Source of the DNA: JAHBVL01 sp963712055
Lineage (GTDB): Bacteria > Chloroflexota > Chloroflexia > Thermomicrobiales > UBA6265
Length of the DNA: 64,000 nucleotides
Assembly (NCBI GenBank): GCA_963712055.1
Contig: CAVQGN010000003.1
Location: 248,001-312,000, forward strand
Reading direction: 5' to 3'
Positions 35,176 through 44,464 of the stretch are shown piece by piece (position 1 is the first letter of the stretch; the number at the start of each line of letters is the position of its first letter). Under the pieces are notes generated by a model. That model searched no databases and was not told the origin of the DNA. It was given only the letters and a program-made list of their open reading frames with translations. A program made the position numbers and the translations under genes.

Positions 35176-36300
35176 GTGCGTATCGGAATTAATGGTCTCC
35201 TTCTGACCGCTCCCCCAGGAACAGGTCGCTCGGGTATCCACCAGTACCTGACCAACCTTATCGCCGCGTTGCCAAATGCGCTCGAACCAACCGACGAACT
35301 CGTCGTTTACGGTGCACGCGGACAATCGACCAGGACCGGGGGAGGGCTCCGGGCGGTTTCACTTACGAAGGCGCCGACTCGGTATGAACGGGTGATAGTG
35401 GAACACCTGGCGCTGCCAGTAGCTGGGCGGCGAGATCGCCTGGATGTCTTCCACGGGCCAGCGTTCGCTCTGCCCCGAGGCATGGCCGGACCAACAATCG
35501 CGACGTTTCACGATCTTGCGTTTCTGCGCTGGCCCGCTCAGGTTACGAGTCAACGACATGCCTATCTGAGTCGCGCGGTCCAGTATTCGACCGCCACCGC
35601 GACCCGCCTGATCGCGGTTTCTGAAGCAACGAAAGCCGACATGGTCGACCTTCTTGGAGCCGATCCCGCCAAGATCGACGTGACCCCACTTGGCGTCACT
35701 CCGCCGACACCGAAGCAACTCTCTGACCAAGCGATTGGCGATCTGCTGACTGAACTCTCGATCAGGCGGCCCTTTGTTCTCGCGGTCGGGAATCTCGAAC
35801 CGCGCAAGAACCTCGAATCACTCGTCGAGGCGTTTGCCCAGATCGCTGCAGACATCCCGCACGATCTGGTCCTGGCCGGAGCGACCGGCTGGAAAGCGGA
35901 TCCGCTCCTGGCATTGCTCAACGACCCCCTCCTGACCGATCGAGTGCACCTGCCCGGATATCTCGCACCAGACAGACTCCCCACCCTCTACGCCGCTGCC
36001 GAACTCTTCGTGATACCGTCCTGGTATGAGGGATTTGGGTTGACCATGCTCGAAGCAATGGCCTGCGGGACACCGGTGATCGCGTCAAACCGTGGTTCTC
36101 TCCCGGAAATGGCTGGCGAGGCCGCGACCCTCGTCGATCCTCAACCTGAAACGCTTGCCGATGCTATCCAGAACATACTCGCCGACCAGGATCTGCGCAC
36201 TCGACTGACAAGCGCTGGTCTGAAGCGGGCGCGGAGGTTCACCTGGCAGGAAACGGCGAGGTTGACGGTCCAGTCTTATCGGAAAGCACGACCGGAATGA
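35176..36300 (+). CDS. GT4-family glycosyltransferase
   Basis: A 374-residue GT-B fold glycosyltransferase of the group 1 (GT4) family. The N-terminal domain has INGLLLTAPPGTGRSGIHQY and FHDLAF, and the C-terminal domain has LEPRKNLESLVEAF and PSWYEGFGLTMLEAMACGTPV, with the E-x7-E sugar-nucleotide motif. The acceptor is probably an envelope glycan, but the sequence does not say which. The GTG start at 35176 has AGGATCGG upstream. Its stop overlaps the thiL start by four bases. Confidence 0.88.
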   Translation: MRIGINGLLLTAPPGTGRSGIHQYLTNLIAALPNALEPTDELVVYGARGQSTRTGGGLRAVSLTKAPTRYERVIVEHLALPVAGRRDRLDVFHGPAFALPRGMAGPTIATFHDLAFLRWPAQVTSQRHAYLSRAVQYSTATATRLIAVSEATKADMVDLLGADPAKIDVTPLGVTPPTPKQLSDQAIGDLLTELSIRRPFVLAVGNLEPRKNLESLVEAFAQIAADIPHDLVLAGATGWKADPLLALLNDPLLTDRVHLPGYLAPDRLPTLYAAAELFVIPSWYEGFGLTMLEAMACGTPVIASNRGSLPEMAGEAATLVDPQPETLADAIQNILADQDLRTRLTSAGLKRARRFTWQETARLTVQSYRKARPE

Positions 36301-37328
36301 GCGAAACCGTCGCTGACGTCGGCGAATTCGGACTAATCGATCGGATCGACGCGGTCCTGCGCGACTTTCCTCGCGGTCGGGCGGATCTCCGTCTCGGCAT
36401 TGGCGATGATGCTGCGATCTGGCGACCCGAGCCAGACGAAGATGTCGTGGTCACCGCTGACAGCCTGATCGAACGCGTCCATTTCCTCCTCGACTGGACA
36501 ACCTGGGAGCAACTCGGCTGGAAATCCCTGGCTGTCAACCTCTCTGATCTCGCTGGAATGGGTGCCGAGCCAGCGCTGGCGGAAGTCTCACTCTCGCTGA
36601 CGGGCGAAGAACTCGTGACCGATATCGAAGACTTCTATCGCGGGATGGCGACGTTGGCCCTCCAACACAAGGTCTCGATCTCGGGCGGCGATATCACCGC
36701 GACGCTCCTCGACCGAATGATTGCGGTCACGTTGTTTGGGCAAACGGTTGACCACCAGACTTTGACCCGTTCCGCCGCAAAACCAGGCGATCTGATCGTG
36801 GTCACCGGACTGCTGGGCGCGTCGGCGGCCGGGCTGGCACTCCTGCAACTCCCCGACGACGACCCGAAACGCCAAGCCGCGACCGCTCCACTTCTGATCG
36901 AAAGCCACCTCCGTCCTGTTCCACGCGTTGAAGCAGGACGAATGGCTGCACAACACGGCGTGACAGCTGGGATGGACCTCTCGGATGGCCTGCTCGGCGA
37001 TCTGCCGAAGATCCTGCGGGCCAGCGATGTCGATGGCATCCTCGAATCAGATCGCGTACCAATTCCGGCTGCTGTTCAAGTACTTTTCCCCGCAGAAGCG
37101 GAACAGTTCGCCCTCCGGGGCGGCGAAGACTACGAGCTGCTCCTGACCATGTCACGGCCGGTCTTCGACGATCTGCAACGAAACGGCGCGGAAGAAGGAA
37201 TCACTTTCACCACCGTCGGCGAGATCATCCCGCAAGCCGGTGCCGAGACCCAACTTTGGTTGCGCGACGCCCGCGGCGACCTAGTTCCAGCCACCGCGGG
37301 TGCCTTCGACCATTTCGGTTCGCAGTAA
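36297..37328 (+). CDS. thiL: Thiamine-monophosphate kinase
   Basis: A 343-residue PurM-like ATP-binding kinase that makes thiamine diphosphate from thiamine monophosphate. Motifs are LGIGDDAAIW, TADSLIERVHFLLDWTTW, GWKSLAVNLSDLAGMGAEP, ISGGDIT, GMDLSDGLLGDLP and RGGEDYELLLT. Length is normal. It is translationally coupled (ATGA) to the glycosyltransferase upstream, an association with no obvious functional sense. The ThDP product would serve enzymes such as the one encoded at 40847. Confidence 0.93.
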   Translation: MSETVADVGEFGLIDRIDAVLRDFPRGRADLRLGIGDDAAIWRPEPDEDVVVTADSLIERVHFLLDWTTWEQLGWKSLAVNLSDLAGMGAEPALAEVSLSLTGEELVTDIEDFYRGMATLALQHKVSISGGDITATLLDRMIAVTLFGQTVDHQTLTRSAAKPGDLIVVTGLLGASAAGLALLQLPDDDPKRQAATAPLLIESHLRPVPRVEAGRMAAQHGVTAGMDLSDGLLGDLPKILRASDVDGILESDRVPIPAAVQVLFPAEAEQFALRGGEDYELLLTMSRPVFDDLQRNGAEEGITFTTVGEIIPQAGAETQLWLRDARGDLVPATAGAFDHFGSQ

Positions 37329-37330
37329 CG

Positions 37331-38107
37331 TCAGGAAGCGGTTAGCTCCTCGAGACGTTTCCGGTCCCGCCCAGCCGCTTGACCGAGCAAACTCAAATCG
37401 CTGTTGCAGACGAGGAACCGGCAACCGACATTGAACCAGGTCTGGAACGAATCAGCGTCGCGGCTGACCATTCCACAGGCAAGACCGTGAGCATTCGCGA
37501 CCGTCGCGACCGAGCGAATCGTTTCGATGAACTCAGGATTGTCGAACTCGCCCGGCATCCCCATGTTGATCGAGAGATCCTGGGGACCGATGCAGATGAC
37601 ATCAACACCCTCGACCGAGGCAAAAGCTTCGACGTTGGCGACGCCTTCCGGCGATTCGATCTGAACGATCACCATCGTTTCGCGATTCCCATCCTCGATC
37701 GCCGCCTTGACAGATTTCGGTTCGTAAGCATTACGGGCTAAACCACCAGCGCCACGCCGACCGAGCGGCGGGTACTTGGCGAACCTGACCGTGTCCTCAA
37801 CCTGCTCGACGGTGTCGACCCGGGGAATGATGATCCCGAGCGCGCCGGTATCGAGCGCGCGAGCCACCGCCGCATAGGAGAGGTCAGTCACCCGAACGAG
37901 AGGGACGATATCGGAATCGAGCGAAACCTGAACCAGCGTCAAGAGCGTTTCGAAGTCGGTCATATTGTGTTCGAGATCGAACCAGAGAAAATCATGACCA
38001 GCGTTCGCCAGCGTTTTCACCGGTCCGACCGAACGGAACTCTTCGATAATCGGTCCACTAACCCAACCGCCATCCTTCAATGTCCTTTTGACCCGGTTGA
38101 CTGGCAT
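37331..38107 (-). CDS. HpcH/HpaI-family class II aldolase
   Basis: A 258-residue metal-dependent aldolase/lyase (HpcH/HpaI). It shows DFLWFDLEHNMTD, the VQIESPEGVANVE strand with the metal glutamate, and CIGPQDLSINMG with the metal aspartate. Such enzymes cleave 2-keto-3-deoxy or 4-hydroxy-2-oxo acids to pyruvate plus an aldehyde. The ATG at 38107 with AAGGGGA upstream is preferred; the frame runs further but overlaps the divergent promoter region. It faces thiL and is divergent from the RraA-like gene. Confidence 0.88.
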   Translation of the reverse strand: MPVNRVKRTLKDGGWVSGPIIEEFRSVGPVKTLANAGHDFLWFDLEHNMTDFETLLTLVQVSLDSDIVPLVRVTDLSYAAVARALDTGALGIIIPRVDTVEQVEDTVRFAKYPPLGRRGAGGLARNAYEPKSVKAAIEDGNRETMVIVQIESPEGVANVEAFASVEGVDVICIGPQDLSINMGMPGEFDNPEFIETIRSVATVANAHGLACGMVSRDADSFQTWFNVGCRFLVCNSDLSLLGQAAGRDRKRLEELTAS

Positions 38108-38216
38108 CTGCGTTCCCCTTGCTGCTATCGGCGACACTTCCGTCATGCATTGTGCCAGATGTGCGGATCGCGCTGATGGCGACTCGGAAAGAGCTCCCAC
38201 CAGAAAGGAATGTCCG

Positions 38217-38942
38217 ATGCAAGATGAACTTGGAACGCTAAGCGAGGAAACCCGAGCGCTGCTCTCGCAGGCATCGACGGCGACGATCACCACCCAGTTG
38301 TTCAAACGAGGGCTGCGGAACACGTTTCTCAATGGCGTGTTGCCGCTCAATCCCGACCATTGCCGCTTCGTGGCTCAAGCGGTGACATTGCGGAGCATCC
38401 CGGCCCGCGAGGATCTCGATGTCGAATCGGTCTTCCAGGATCCTGAGCATCCGCAGCGGAAAGCGATCGAAACGGTCGGCCCCGGCGAGGTGCTGGTGCT
38501 CGATTGTCGCGGCGACCTGAGCGCAGCGAACGCTGGCGGGATTCTCGTCACGCGGGCGCGGATGCGAGGAGCGGCCGCAATCGTCAGTGACGGCGCCCTA
38601 CGCGATTCACCCGAAATCGCCGCGATGCCATTTCCGGTCTTTGCAGCAGGACGATCTGCAACACTGAGTCTGGCCGTTCATCATGCCGTCGATATCGATG
38701 TGCCGATCGGCTGCGCCGGTGTTCCAGTCTATCCCGGCGATGTTCTGGTTGGCGATGAAGAAGGAGTGGTCGTGATACCGCGGCATCTCGCCGATGAGAT
38801 CGCCCAACCGGCGGCGGATCAGGAATCGATGGAACGATTCATCATGACGAAGGTCGAAAGCGGCGCGCCCCTCCGCGGAACTTATCCACCGAACGAAGAG
38901 ACCCGTGCCGCTTGGCAGGAAACCCGGAAAACCCAGTCGTAG
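38217..38942 (+). CDS. RraA-like aldolase / decarboxylase
   Basis: A 241-residue protein of the RraA/4-hydroxy-4-methyl-2-oxoglutarate aldolase family. Its signature lies in GGILVTRARMRGAAAIVSDG followed by ALRDSPEIA, with the Arg and Asp expected to bind the oxoacid and metal, and PVYPGDVLVGDEEGVVVIPR near the end. In catabolic clusters these act as oxoacid aldolases or decarboxylases rather than as RNase E regulators. AAGGAA precedes the ATG at 38217. Its divergent partner is the HpcH aldolase, and hydroxyacid enzymes follow. Confidence 0.85.
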   Translation: MQDELGTLSEETRALLSQASTATITTQLFKRGLRNTFLNGVLPLNPDHCRFVAQAVTLRSIPAREDLDVESVFQDPEHPQRKAIETVGPGEVLVLDCRGDLSAANAGGILVTRARMRGAAAIVSDGALRDSPEIAAMPFPVFAAGRSATLSLAVHHAVDIDVPIGCAGVPVYPGDVLVGDEEGVVVIPRHLADEIAQPAADQESMERFIMTKVESGAPLRGTYPPNEETRAAWQETRKTQS

Positions 38943-39019
38943 AGGCGGGACCTGTGCCCGCCTTCTTGCGCCGGCCGACGACGGGTGGCCACTTTTGCCT
39001 CCCGGACGATGACCCGGTG

Positions 39020-39922
39020 CTAGGCTTTGGCTTCAACTTGAAAATTGGCCAATTTTTCGTAGACGGTGATCAGCGCCGAGTGATCGAGGTCGCCGCCACC
39101 GTTGGCCGCCAATGCTTCAAAGAGTTGCTGCACAACTGCCGCTCCTGGTAATGCAACGCCAAATTCGCGCCCGGCCTGCATGGCGATATTGAGGTCCTTG
39201 CGATGGAGATCGACCCTGAAACCCGGCTCGAAGCCTCGGTCGATCATCTTCTGGCCCTTGAGCTCGAGCACTCGACTCCCCGCCAAACCACCTGAAAGCA
39301 CCTGGACGATCTTGGCCGGATCAACCCCCGCTTTGGCACCAAGAACCAGCGCTTCGCTGGCAGCGGCGTAATGCATGGCCACCGCAATCTGATTGCACAT
39401 CTTGACGACCTGACCAGCTCCCGGTTCACCGACATGAACGATCGTTTTGCCCATCGCTTCGAAAAGCGGCATTGCGCGCTCGAAATCAGCCGCTGAACCA
39501 CCAACCATGATCGAAAGCGCGGCATTGATCGCCCCGGCTTCGCCACCGCTGACCGGGGCATCGAGCGCGGACCCGCCGACTTTGCGCAGCGCGGTATCGA
39601 CGTCGATCGAAACCTTGGGCGAAATCGTGCTCATGTCGATCAGGAGGGTCCCTGGCTGGAGACCAGCCAACAGTCCCTCTTCACCAAAAACGACATCCTG
39701 GACATCAGGCGAGTCCGGGAGCATCGTGATGATCGTTTTAGTGCGCGTGGCGACCTCCCGCGGACTCGACGCGGCGGAGAACCTGTCCGATTCCGAGAGC
39801 AGGAGATCGACGTCATCCCGGCTGCGGTTGTGCAACACCAGCTCGAATCCGGCTCTTTCGAGGTTGCGGACCATTGGGCGACCCATGATCCCGAGTCCGA
39901 TAAATCCGATCGGTTCCGTCAT
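39020..39922 (-). CDS. 3-hydroxyisobutyrate / tartronate-semialdehyde reductase family
   Basis: A 300-residue beta-hydroxyacid dehydrogenase. The Rossmann motif is FIGLGIMGRPMVRNL, the substrate loop is DAPVSGGEAGA, and the catalytic lysine lies in GAGQVVKMCNQ. The family reduces tartronate semialdehyde or oxidises 3-hydroxyisobutyrate. Beside a hydroxypyruvate isomerase gene (20 bases upstream on the same strand) the tartronate semialdehyde reductase reading is favoured. AGGATG lies before the ATG at 39922. Confidence 0.88.
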   Translation of the reverse strand: MTEPIGFIGLGIMGRPMVRNLERAGFELVLHNRSRDDVDLLLSESDRFSAASSPREVATRTKTIITMLPDSPDVQDVVFGEEGLLAGLQPGTLLIDMSTISPKVSIDVDTALRKVGGSALDAPVSGGEAGAINAALSIMVGGSAADFERAMPLFEAMGKTIVHVGEPGAGQVVKMCNQIAVAMHYAAASEALVLGAKAGVDPAKIVQVLSGGLAGSRVLELKGQKMIDRGFEPGFRVDLHRKDLNIAMQAGREFGVALPGAAVVQQLFEALAANGGGDLDHSALITVYEKLANFQVEAKA

Positions 39923-39942
39923 CTGTGCATCCTTTGCGCTAG

Positions 39943-40728
39943 CTAGAGGGAATAGCCGAGGTCTTGCACCCAGCCAAGACCCGCTTCCGTGGTCGTGGCC
40001 GGGTTATATTCGAGGCTAACCCAACCCCGGTAGCCAATCTCGTCGATCGCCGGGAGAAGAAAGGAATAGCAGATCTCCCCCGTTCCCGGTTCGTGTCGAT
40101 CGGGACTGTCAGCGATCTGGATATGCCCGATCTGCCCGACATGATCACGCATCGTCGCGAGGAGGTTTCCTTCCATACGCTGGGCGTGATAGAGATCGTA
40201 TTGGACTTTCAGGTTGGGATGGCCGACTTCGTCGAGAAAAGCGAACCCACGGTGGGGCGAGCAGAGCATATAGCCCGCTGAATCGATGGTGTTGATCGGT
40301 TCGATCATCTGCAGAATTCCGCGTTTCGATGCTTCTTCTGCCGCAAACGCGATATTCTCCCGCAGGGTGGTCCACTGGTCGTGGATCGGCAAATCGCCGA
40401 TCGACCGGCCTACCAGGCAATTGAGTTGACCGACACCCAGTTCAGAGGCGAGTTCGAGCGCGGCAAGCGTGCCGCTGCGAAACTCGTCAGTCCGGCGTGA
40501 GTCGTTGGCAAATCCCCGTTCTCCAGCCGACAGGTTTCCGGCAGGAAGATTGAACTGCACCAGGGTAACGTTGTTCCGAGCCAGTGCGTCACGAATCCAG
40601 CCAGCGTCGTCAGCGCTCGGATAGAGCAATTCGACCGCTTTGAAACCGGCCGCTGCCGCGCGGTCGATCCGTTCCGCCATGGGATACTCCGTGAAGAGCA
40701 TGCCGAGATTTGCTGCAAACTGAGGCAT
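39943..40728 (-). CDS. Hydroxypyruvate isomerase family TIM-barrel protein
   Basis: A 261-residue AP-endonuclease-2-like TIM barrel. MPQFAANLGMLFTEYPMAER at the start, LQMIEPINTIDSAGY with a metal glutamate, VQYDLYHAQRMEG with metal aspartate and histidine, and GHIQIADSPDRHEPGTGE match hydroxypyruvate isomerase (Hyi). It interconverts hydroxypyruvate and tartronate semialdehyde. The gene is read together with the reductase downstream. Together with the divergent ThDP enzyme, this suggests a glyoxylate/hydroxypyruvate route. Confidence 0.88.
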   Translation of the reverse strand: MPQFAANLGMLFTEYPMAERIDRAAAAGFKAVELLYPSADDAGWIRDALARNNVTLVQFNLPAGNLSAGERGFANDSRRTDEFRSGTLAALELASELGVGQLNCLVGRSIGDLPIHDQWTTLRENIAFAAEEASKRGILQMIEPINTIDSAGYMLCSPHRGFAFLDEVGHPNLKVQYDLYHAQRMEGNLLATMRDHVGQIGHIQIADSPDRHEPGTGEICYSFLLPAIDEIGYRGWVSLEYNPATTTEAGLGWVQDLGYSL

Positions 40729-40846
40729 ACGCAGGTTCGCTCCTTTCGCCAGTCGTTGTCGCCATCATCGTATGCCGCTCGAGCTACTCTGGTCAAATCA
40801 GCGAAGAGCCTTGCGTGCCACACGGTCAGGAAGAACGGAGTAAACG

Positions 40847-42499
40847 ATGGCTTCAACAGTTAGAGCGGTCACCGCCGCAGTCGATGTCCTCCGGGACCGT
40901 GGCGTGCAGTATGCCTTTGGTGTGCCGGGAGAGAGTTTTCTCGGGTTGCTGGATGCGCTGATCGACGCGCCCGAGATCGATCTCGTCACCACCCGCCATG
41001 AAGGTGGCGCAGCGTTCATGGCTGACGCAGCCGCCAAACTCACCGGGCAGCCAGCGATCTGCATGGGCACCCGCGGTGTCGGGTCCGGCAATCTCTCGAT
41101 TGGCATCCACACGGCCTTCCAGGATTCGACCCCCATGATCGCCATGGTTGGGCAGGTGGAAACCCCCGCCCGGCATAAGGAAGCGCTCCAGGAAGTGGAA
41201 TTGAGCCAGTTTCTGGGCCCGATCACGAAAATAGCGATTGAACCTCCGGATGCCACCACGCTTCCGCGGATTACTTCTGAGGCCTACCGGGTTGCGACCA
41301 CCGGTCGCCCCGGTCCGGTTGCGATCGCGTTGCGCGGCGATATCCTCGATGAAGAGATCCCGTTCGAGTGTCTCGCCAGGACGGCTTTTCCGAAGCCGGA
41401 ACTCTCGCCAGAGAGCGCCCACGCCATCATCGACCTCCTCGCCAGGGCAGAACGTCCATTGATCATCCCGGGCGCTGGTGTGCTACGCAGCGGCGCGACC
41501 CCCCTGCTGCAGTCCTTTGCCGAACTGACCCAGACACCGGTCATGACCGCCTTCCGACGGCTCGACGCCTTCCCCACAGAGCATGACCTCTCGCTCGGTT
41601 CCCTCTCATTCGGTACACCACGGGTGATGGCTGATCGCGCTCGCGCGGCAGATGTCATTCTCGCCATTGGCACGCGCATGAGCGAGATCACCACGCTCGG
41701 CTATTCCGTTCCTGGGGAGGGCGCAATCCTGATCCAGATCGACATCGCCGCCGACGATCTCGGCAAATCGTATCCTGCCACCTTTGCGGCAGTTGCTGAT
41801 GCGCATTCGGCGTTGACCGAGTTGCTATCCGCAGCGCAGCAACGGTCGTGGCCGGATCGCTGTGCCGCCAATCAGAACGATCGCAAAGCCTACCTGGATG
41901 CCATCGAAGAAGCCTCTGCCGGACCGGTCGATCTGGTCAATCCAGCCTCGGTCGTCAAGGCGTTTGCCGAGCAGTTACCACCCGACAGCGTGATCACATC
42001 AGACGCTGGGAATTTCTTTTCCTGGGTGCAACGCTTTTCGCAGTTCCGCGAACCGGGAACGTTTCTCGGGCCAACCTCGGGCGCAATGGGCTATGCAGTT
42101 CCATCAGCCGTGGCGGCCGCGATTGTGCGCGACAACCAGGTTCCGGTGGTATCGACCAGCGGCGACGGCGGGTTTCTCATGACGGCGAACGAACTCGCGA
42201 CGGCGGCCGCGCTCGATCGCAAGGTCATCTGTTGTGTCTTCAACAATGCCTTGTATGGCACCATTCGTTTGCACCAGGCGCGGGAATATCCTGGTCGCGT
42301 TTCCGGCACCGAAATCTGGACGCCAGATCTGGTCAAATTCGCGGAAGCGTTTGGCGGCCTCGGGATCCGGGTCGAAAACGATAACGACGCCCCAGCCGCC
42401 GTTGCAGATGCCCTCGCGCACGATGGCATCGTGGTGATCGATGTTGCGGTTTCGCGGGACACGATCGCCCCAGGATTGAAACTGAGTTCGGTCGGTTAA
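40847..42499 (+). CDS. ThDP-dependent acetolactate synthase-like enzyme
   Basis: A 550-residue enzyme with the three domains of the acetolactate synthase/pyruvate oxidase group. The activating glutamate is present in TTRHEGGAAFMAD (E52), and the diphosphate site is in GDGGFLM with NNALYGTI. By position next to hyi and a hydroxyacid reductase gene it could be the glyoxylate carboligase of the pathway. However, classical Gcl replaces this glutamate with valine, so an acetolactate synthase-like or different carboligase activity is more likely. The start ATG follows GGAG. It converges with the M20 peptidase gene with overlapping stops. Confidence 0.8.
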   Translation: MASTVRAVTAAVDVLRDRGVQYAFGVPGESFLGLLDALIDAPEIDLVTTRHEGGAAFMADAAAKLTGQPAICMGTRGVGSGNLSIGIHTAFQDSTPMIAMVGQVETPARHKEALQEVELSQFLGPITKIAIEPPDATTLPRITSEAYRVATTGRPGPVAIALRGDILDEEIPFECLARTAFPKPELSPESAHAIIDLLARAERPLIIPGAGVLRSGATPLLQSFAELTQTPVMTAFRRLDAFPTEHDLSLGSLSFGTPRVMADRARAADVILAIGTRMSEITTLGYSVPGEGAILIQIDIAADDLGKSYPATFAAVADAHSALTELLSAAQQRSWPDRCAANQNDRKAYLDAIEEASAGPVDLVNPASVVKAFAEQLPPDSVITSDAGNFFSWVQRFSQFREPGTFLGPTSGAMGYAVPSAVAAAIVRDNQVPVVSTSGDGGFLMTANELATAAALDRKVICCVFNNALYGTIRLHQAREYPGRVSGTEIWTPDLVKFAEAFGGLGIRVENDNDAPAAVADALAHDGIVVIDVAVSRDTIAPGLKLSSVG

Positions 42500-43692
42500 G
42501 CCTCTGTCAGGAGCAAGCGCGAGATCGTATCGACATAAACCCTCGCCTGCGTGACGAGATCGTCGATGAACACGGCTTCGTTGGCGCCGTGGGCGTTTTC
42601 ACCACCCGGTCCGTACCCGACCGTGTCGATACCTGCCTGCCGATAAAAACGGCCATCAGTGGCCCCAGCCCAGGCAACGAAATACTCCGGATCGGCGCCG
42701 GTGATGTCCTTCACGGACGCTTGCAACGCCGCAACGATCGGTGACGATGCTTCGGTGATGTTGGCGGCAATGAAATCGCCTGTGGGATCGACATTCATCG
42801 TGTATTTGAAGTCAGGATCATCGCTGGCGACGGCATCGAGCGCAGCCCGCATTTCAGCGACTGCGGATTCCTTGGTTTCCCCAGGCACTAGTCGCCGATC
42901 AACCCGGATATGGGCTTCGCCGGGAACGACATTGTGAGCGACACCGGCAGCCATCGTGTTGACGCTAATGACCGGTTTGCCGACGGCGGGATGGAAGCGA
43001 TCGATATCACCTTCGAGCGCCAGCACACCCTTGGCGGCTTTGGCGATGGCATTGATTCCCGTCGCTCGCGCAGACGCGGTGTGGCTCGCGCGTCCATGGA
43101 ACGTGATCTCAACGCCGAGGATCCCCCGCTCCGCATTGCGGACCTTGAGGTCGCTCTTTTCGCCAATCAGGCAGTAGTCAGGTTTGGGCATCCGTCCGGC
43201 TTCCATCTCGCCGATCAGGAACTGGGTGCCGTAAACACCACTCGTTTCCTCGTCGGAGACCACATGAACCTCGATCCGCCCCTTGAGAGGCGCATCCTTG
43301 AGCAATCTGGCGACATACATCATCACCGCCACACTCGATTTCATGTCTGAAGCGCCGCGACCAACCAGTTTCCGGCTGTCGGCGGTCACCGTTGGATCGT
43401 AGGGATGGGAGCTCCAGGCATCTGGATCTGAAATCGGTACGGTGTCAAGATGGCCGTTCATGGCAATCGTGGGCCCATCATCAGCCGAGCCGACCGAAAT
43501 AATCACATTTGGTCGTTTCGGATCGAGAGCGCGCACATCCTGATGGAGACCCTGCTCAGCGGTCCAGCGACTGACGAACTCCATGACATCGAGTTCCTCG
43601 CCACTTGGACTGGGGATGGCGATGAGCTCGCTCGCAAGAGTGACGATGTCGTCCCGGTTGACCTGATCGACTGCGGACTGGCTTTTCAACAC
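42496..43692 (-). CDS. M20 family metallopeptidase (ArgE/DapE-like)
   Basis: A 398-residue zinc hydrolase. Metal and catalytic motifs are MNGHLDTVP, GRGASDMKSSV and SDEETSGVYGT. The dimerisation domain follows (LGVEITFHGRASHTASARAT), and the end has GGENAHGANEAVF. It is an aminoacylase or deacylase of the ArgE/DapE/CPG2 group; the substrate is not clear. The GTG start at 43692 is chosen for its GAAGGGAA ribosome site and because upstream sequence is not conserved in kind. It lies 52 bases after the c-di-AMP receptor gene on the same strand. Confidence 0.88.
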   Translation of the reverse strand: MLKSQSAVDQVNRDDIVTLASELIAIPSPSGEELDVMEFVSRWTAEQGLHQDVRALDPKRPNVIISVGSADDGPTIAMNGHLDTVPISDPDAWSSHPYDPTVTADSRKLVGRGASDMKSSVAVMMYVARLLKDAPLKGRIEVHVVSDEETSGVYGTQFLIGEMEAGRMPKPDYCLIGEKSDLKVRNAERGILGVEITFHGRASHTASARATGINAIAKAAKGVLALEGDIDRFHPAVGKPVISVNTMAAGVAHNVVPGEAHIRVDRRLVPGETKESAVAEMRAALDAVASDDPDFKYTMNVDPTGDFIAANITEASSPIVAALQASVKDITGADPEYFVAWAGATDGRFYRQAGIDTVGYGPGGENAHGANEAVFIDDLVTQARVYVDTISRLLLTEA

Positions 43693-43744
43693 TGATTCCC
43701 TTCGTCGAGACTCCTCGAGTTTTCGTCCGTCCGGACGTCGTTGG

Positions 43745-44074
43745 CTAGATCCGCTCGAACCGAGAGACGTTGGCGACGAAGACGATTGCGCCGCCGACCT
43801 CGACTTCGAAATTCTCCGGCATGTAGAGCAAACCGGGTTCGAGCGCCGGGGAATACGGGACAGCGATCTGGGTGCGGCGATGACAGGTCCGGCGAAGGAT
43901 CTCCATGACTTCGTCGACCTGGTCATCCTCGACACCAATCATCAGACTCGTGTTTCCCATTCTCAGGAATGATCCGGATGTGCTGATCTTGGTAAAGCGG
44001 TAGCCTTCGTCGATCAACGCGGTCGTGAGCGCTTCGATATCTTCGTCCTGGACGATCGCGATGATCAGTTTCAT
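43745..44074 (-). CDS. Cyclic-di-AMP receptor, PII-like (DarA/PstA family)
   Basis: A 109-residue PII-like protein with the family pattern MKLIIAIVQDEDIEALTTAL, then GYRFTKISTSGSFLRMGNTS and MIGVEDDQVDEVMEIL. The TSGSFL segment is part of the c-di-AMP pocket in DarA/PstA. It forms trimers and binds c-di-AMP; the downstream target is unknown in most bacteria. AGGAG lies eight bases before the ATG at 44074. It is downstream of the small-gene pair at 44228-44928. Confidence 0.9.
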   Translation of the reverse strand: MKLIIAIVQDEDIEALTTALIDEGYRFTKISTSGSFLRMGNTSLMIGVEDDQVDEVMEILRRTCHRRTQIAVPYSPALEPGLLYMPENFEVEVGGAIVFVANVSRFERI

Positions 44075-44227
44075 GGCGACACTCCTTCGTGTGATGGTTT
44101 GATCCGTCCACCAGCGGACGGTCGTTCGCGTGTGCGACCGACCTGGCCTTTCAGGGCTGAGATACAACACATCGAGCCCAACAAGTCTAGCAAACAAGCG
44201 GGTCCAGAATGGATTCCGGGACCCTGT

Positions 44228-44464
44228 TCAGCCAATCGCGAGCAGCGTGACCGTGCTGATCACCCCGTCGAGCTTCTGCATCTTGCCCATGACGAGCTTG
44301 CCAATCTCCTGGGGAGTCGCCGCTTCAACCACTGCCACCACATCAAACGTCCCAGCCACGGCATCAGCTTCGAGAATGCCGCCATCAGCTCCCCAGGAAC
44401 GGAGCTCTTCCTGGATTGATGGGGAACTCCCCACTTTTGTCGCCATCAGGATGTAGGCTTTCAT
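44228..44464 (-). CDS. Stand-alone Lrp/AsnC ligand-binding (RAM) domain protein
   Basis: A 78-residue protein with the alpha-beta sandwich pattern of the AsnC/Lrp effector domain (MKAYILMATKVGS, GTFDVVAVVEAATPQEIGKL, VISTVTLLAIG) and no DNA-binding helix-turn-helix. Such stand-alone RAM proteins can sense amino acids or modulate other proteins. The ATG overlaps the stop of the preceding gene by four bases (ATGA), so it is coupled to the hypothetical gene at 44461-44928. Confidence 0.8.
   Translation of the reverse strand: MKAYILMATKVGSSPSIQEELRSWGADGGILEADAVAGTFDVVAVVEAATPQEIGKLVMGKMQKLDGVISTVTLLAIG

Noticed and set aside
42496..43938. Longer M20 peptidase beginning at 43938
   Set aside because: The first 82 residues are Ser/Arg-rich and overlap the c-di-AMP receptor gene. 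A GTG at 43692 has a proper ribosome site.
44075..44227. Short hairpins between the RAM-domain gene and the c-di-AMP receptor gene
   Set aside because: Several five- or six-base stems such as CGTCC/GGACG exist, but none is long or followed by T residues. They look like chance at this GC content.
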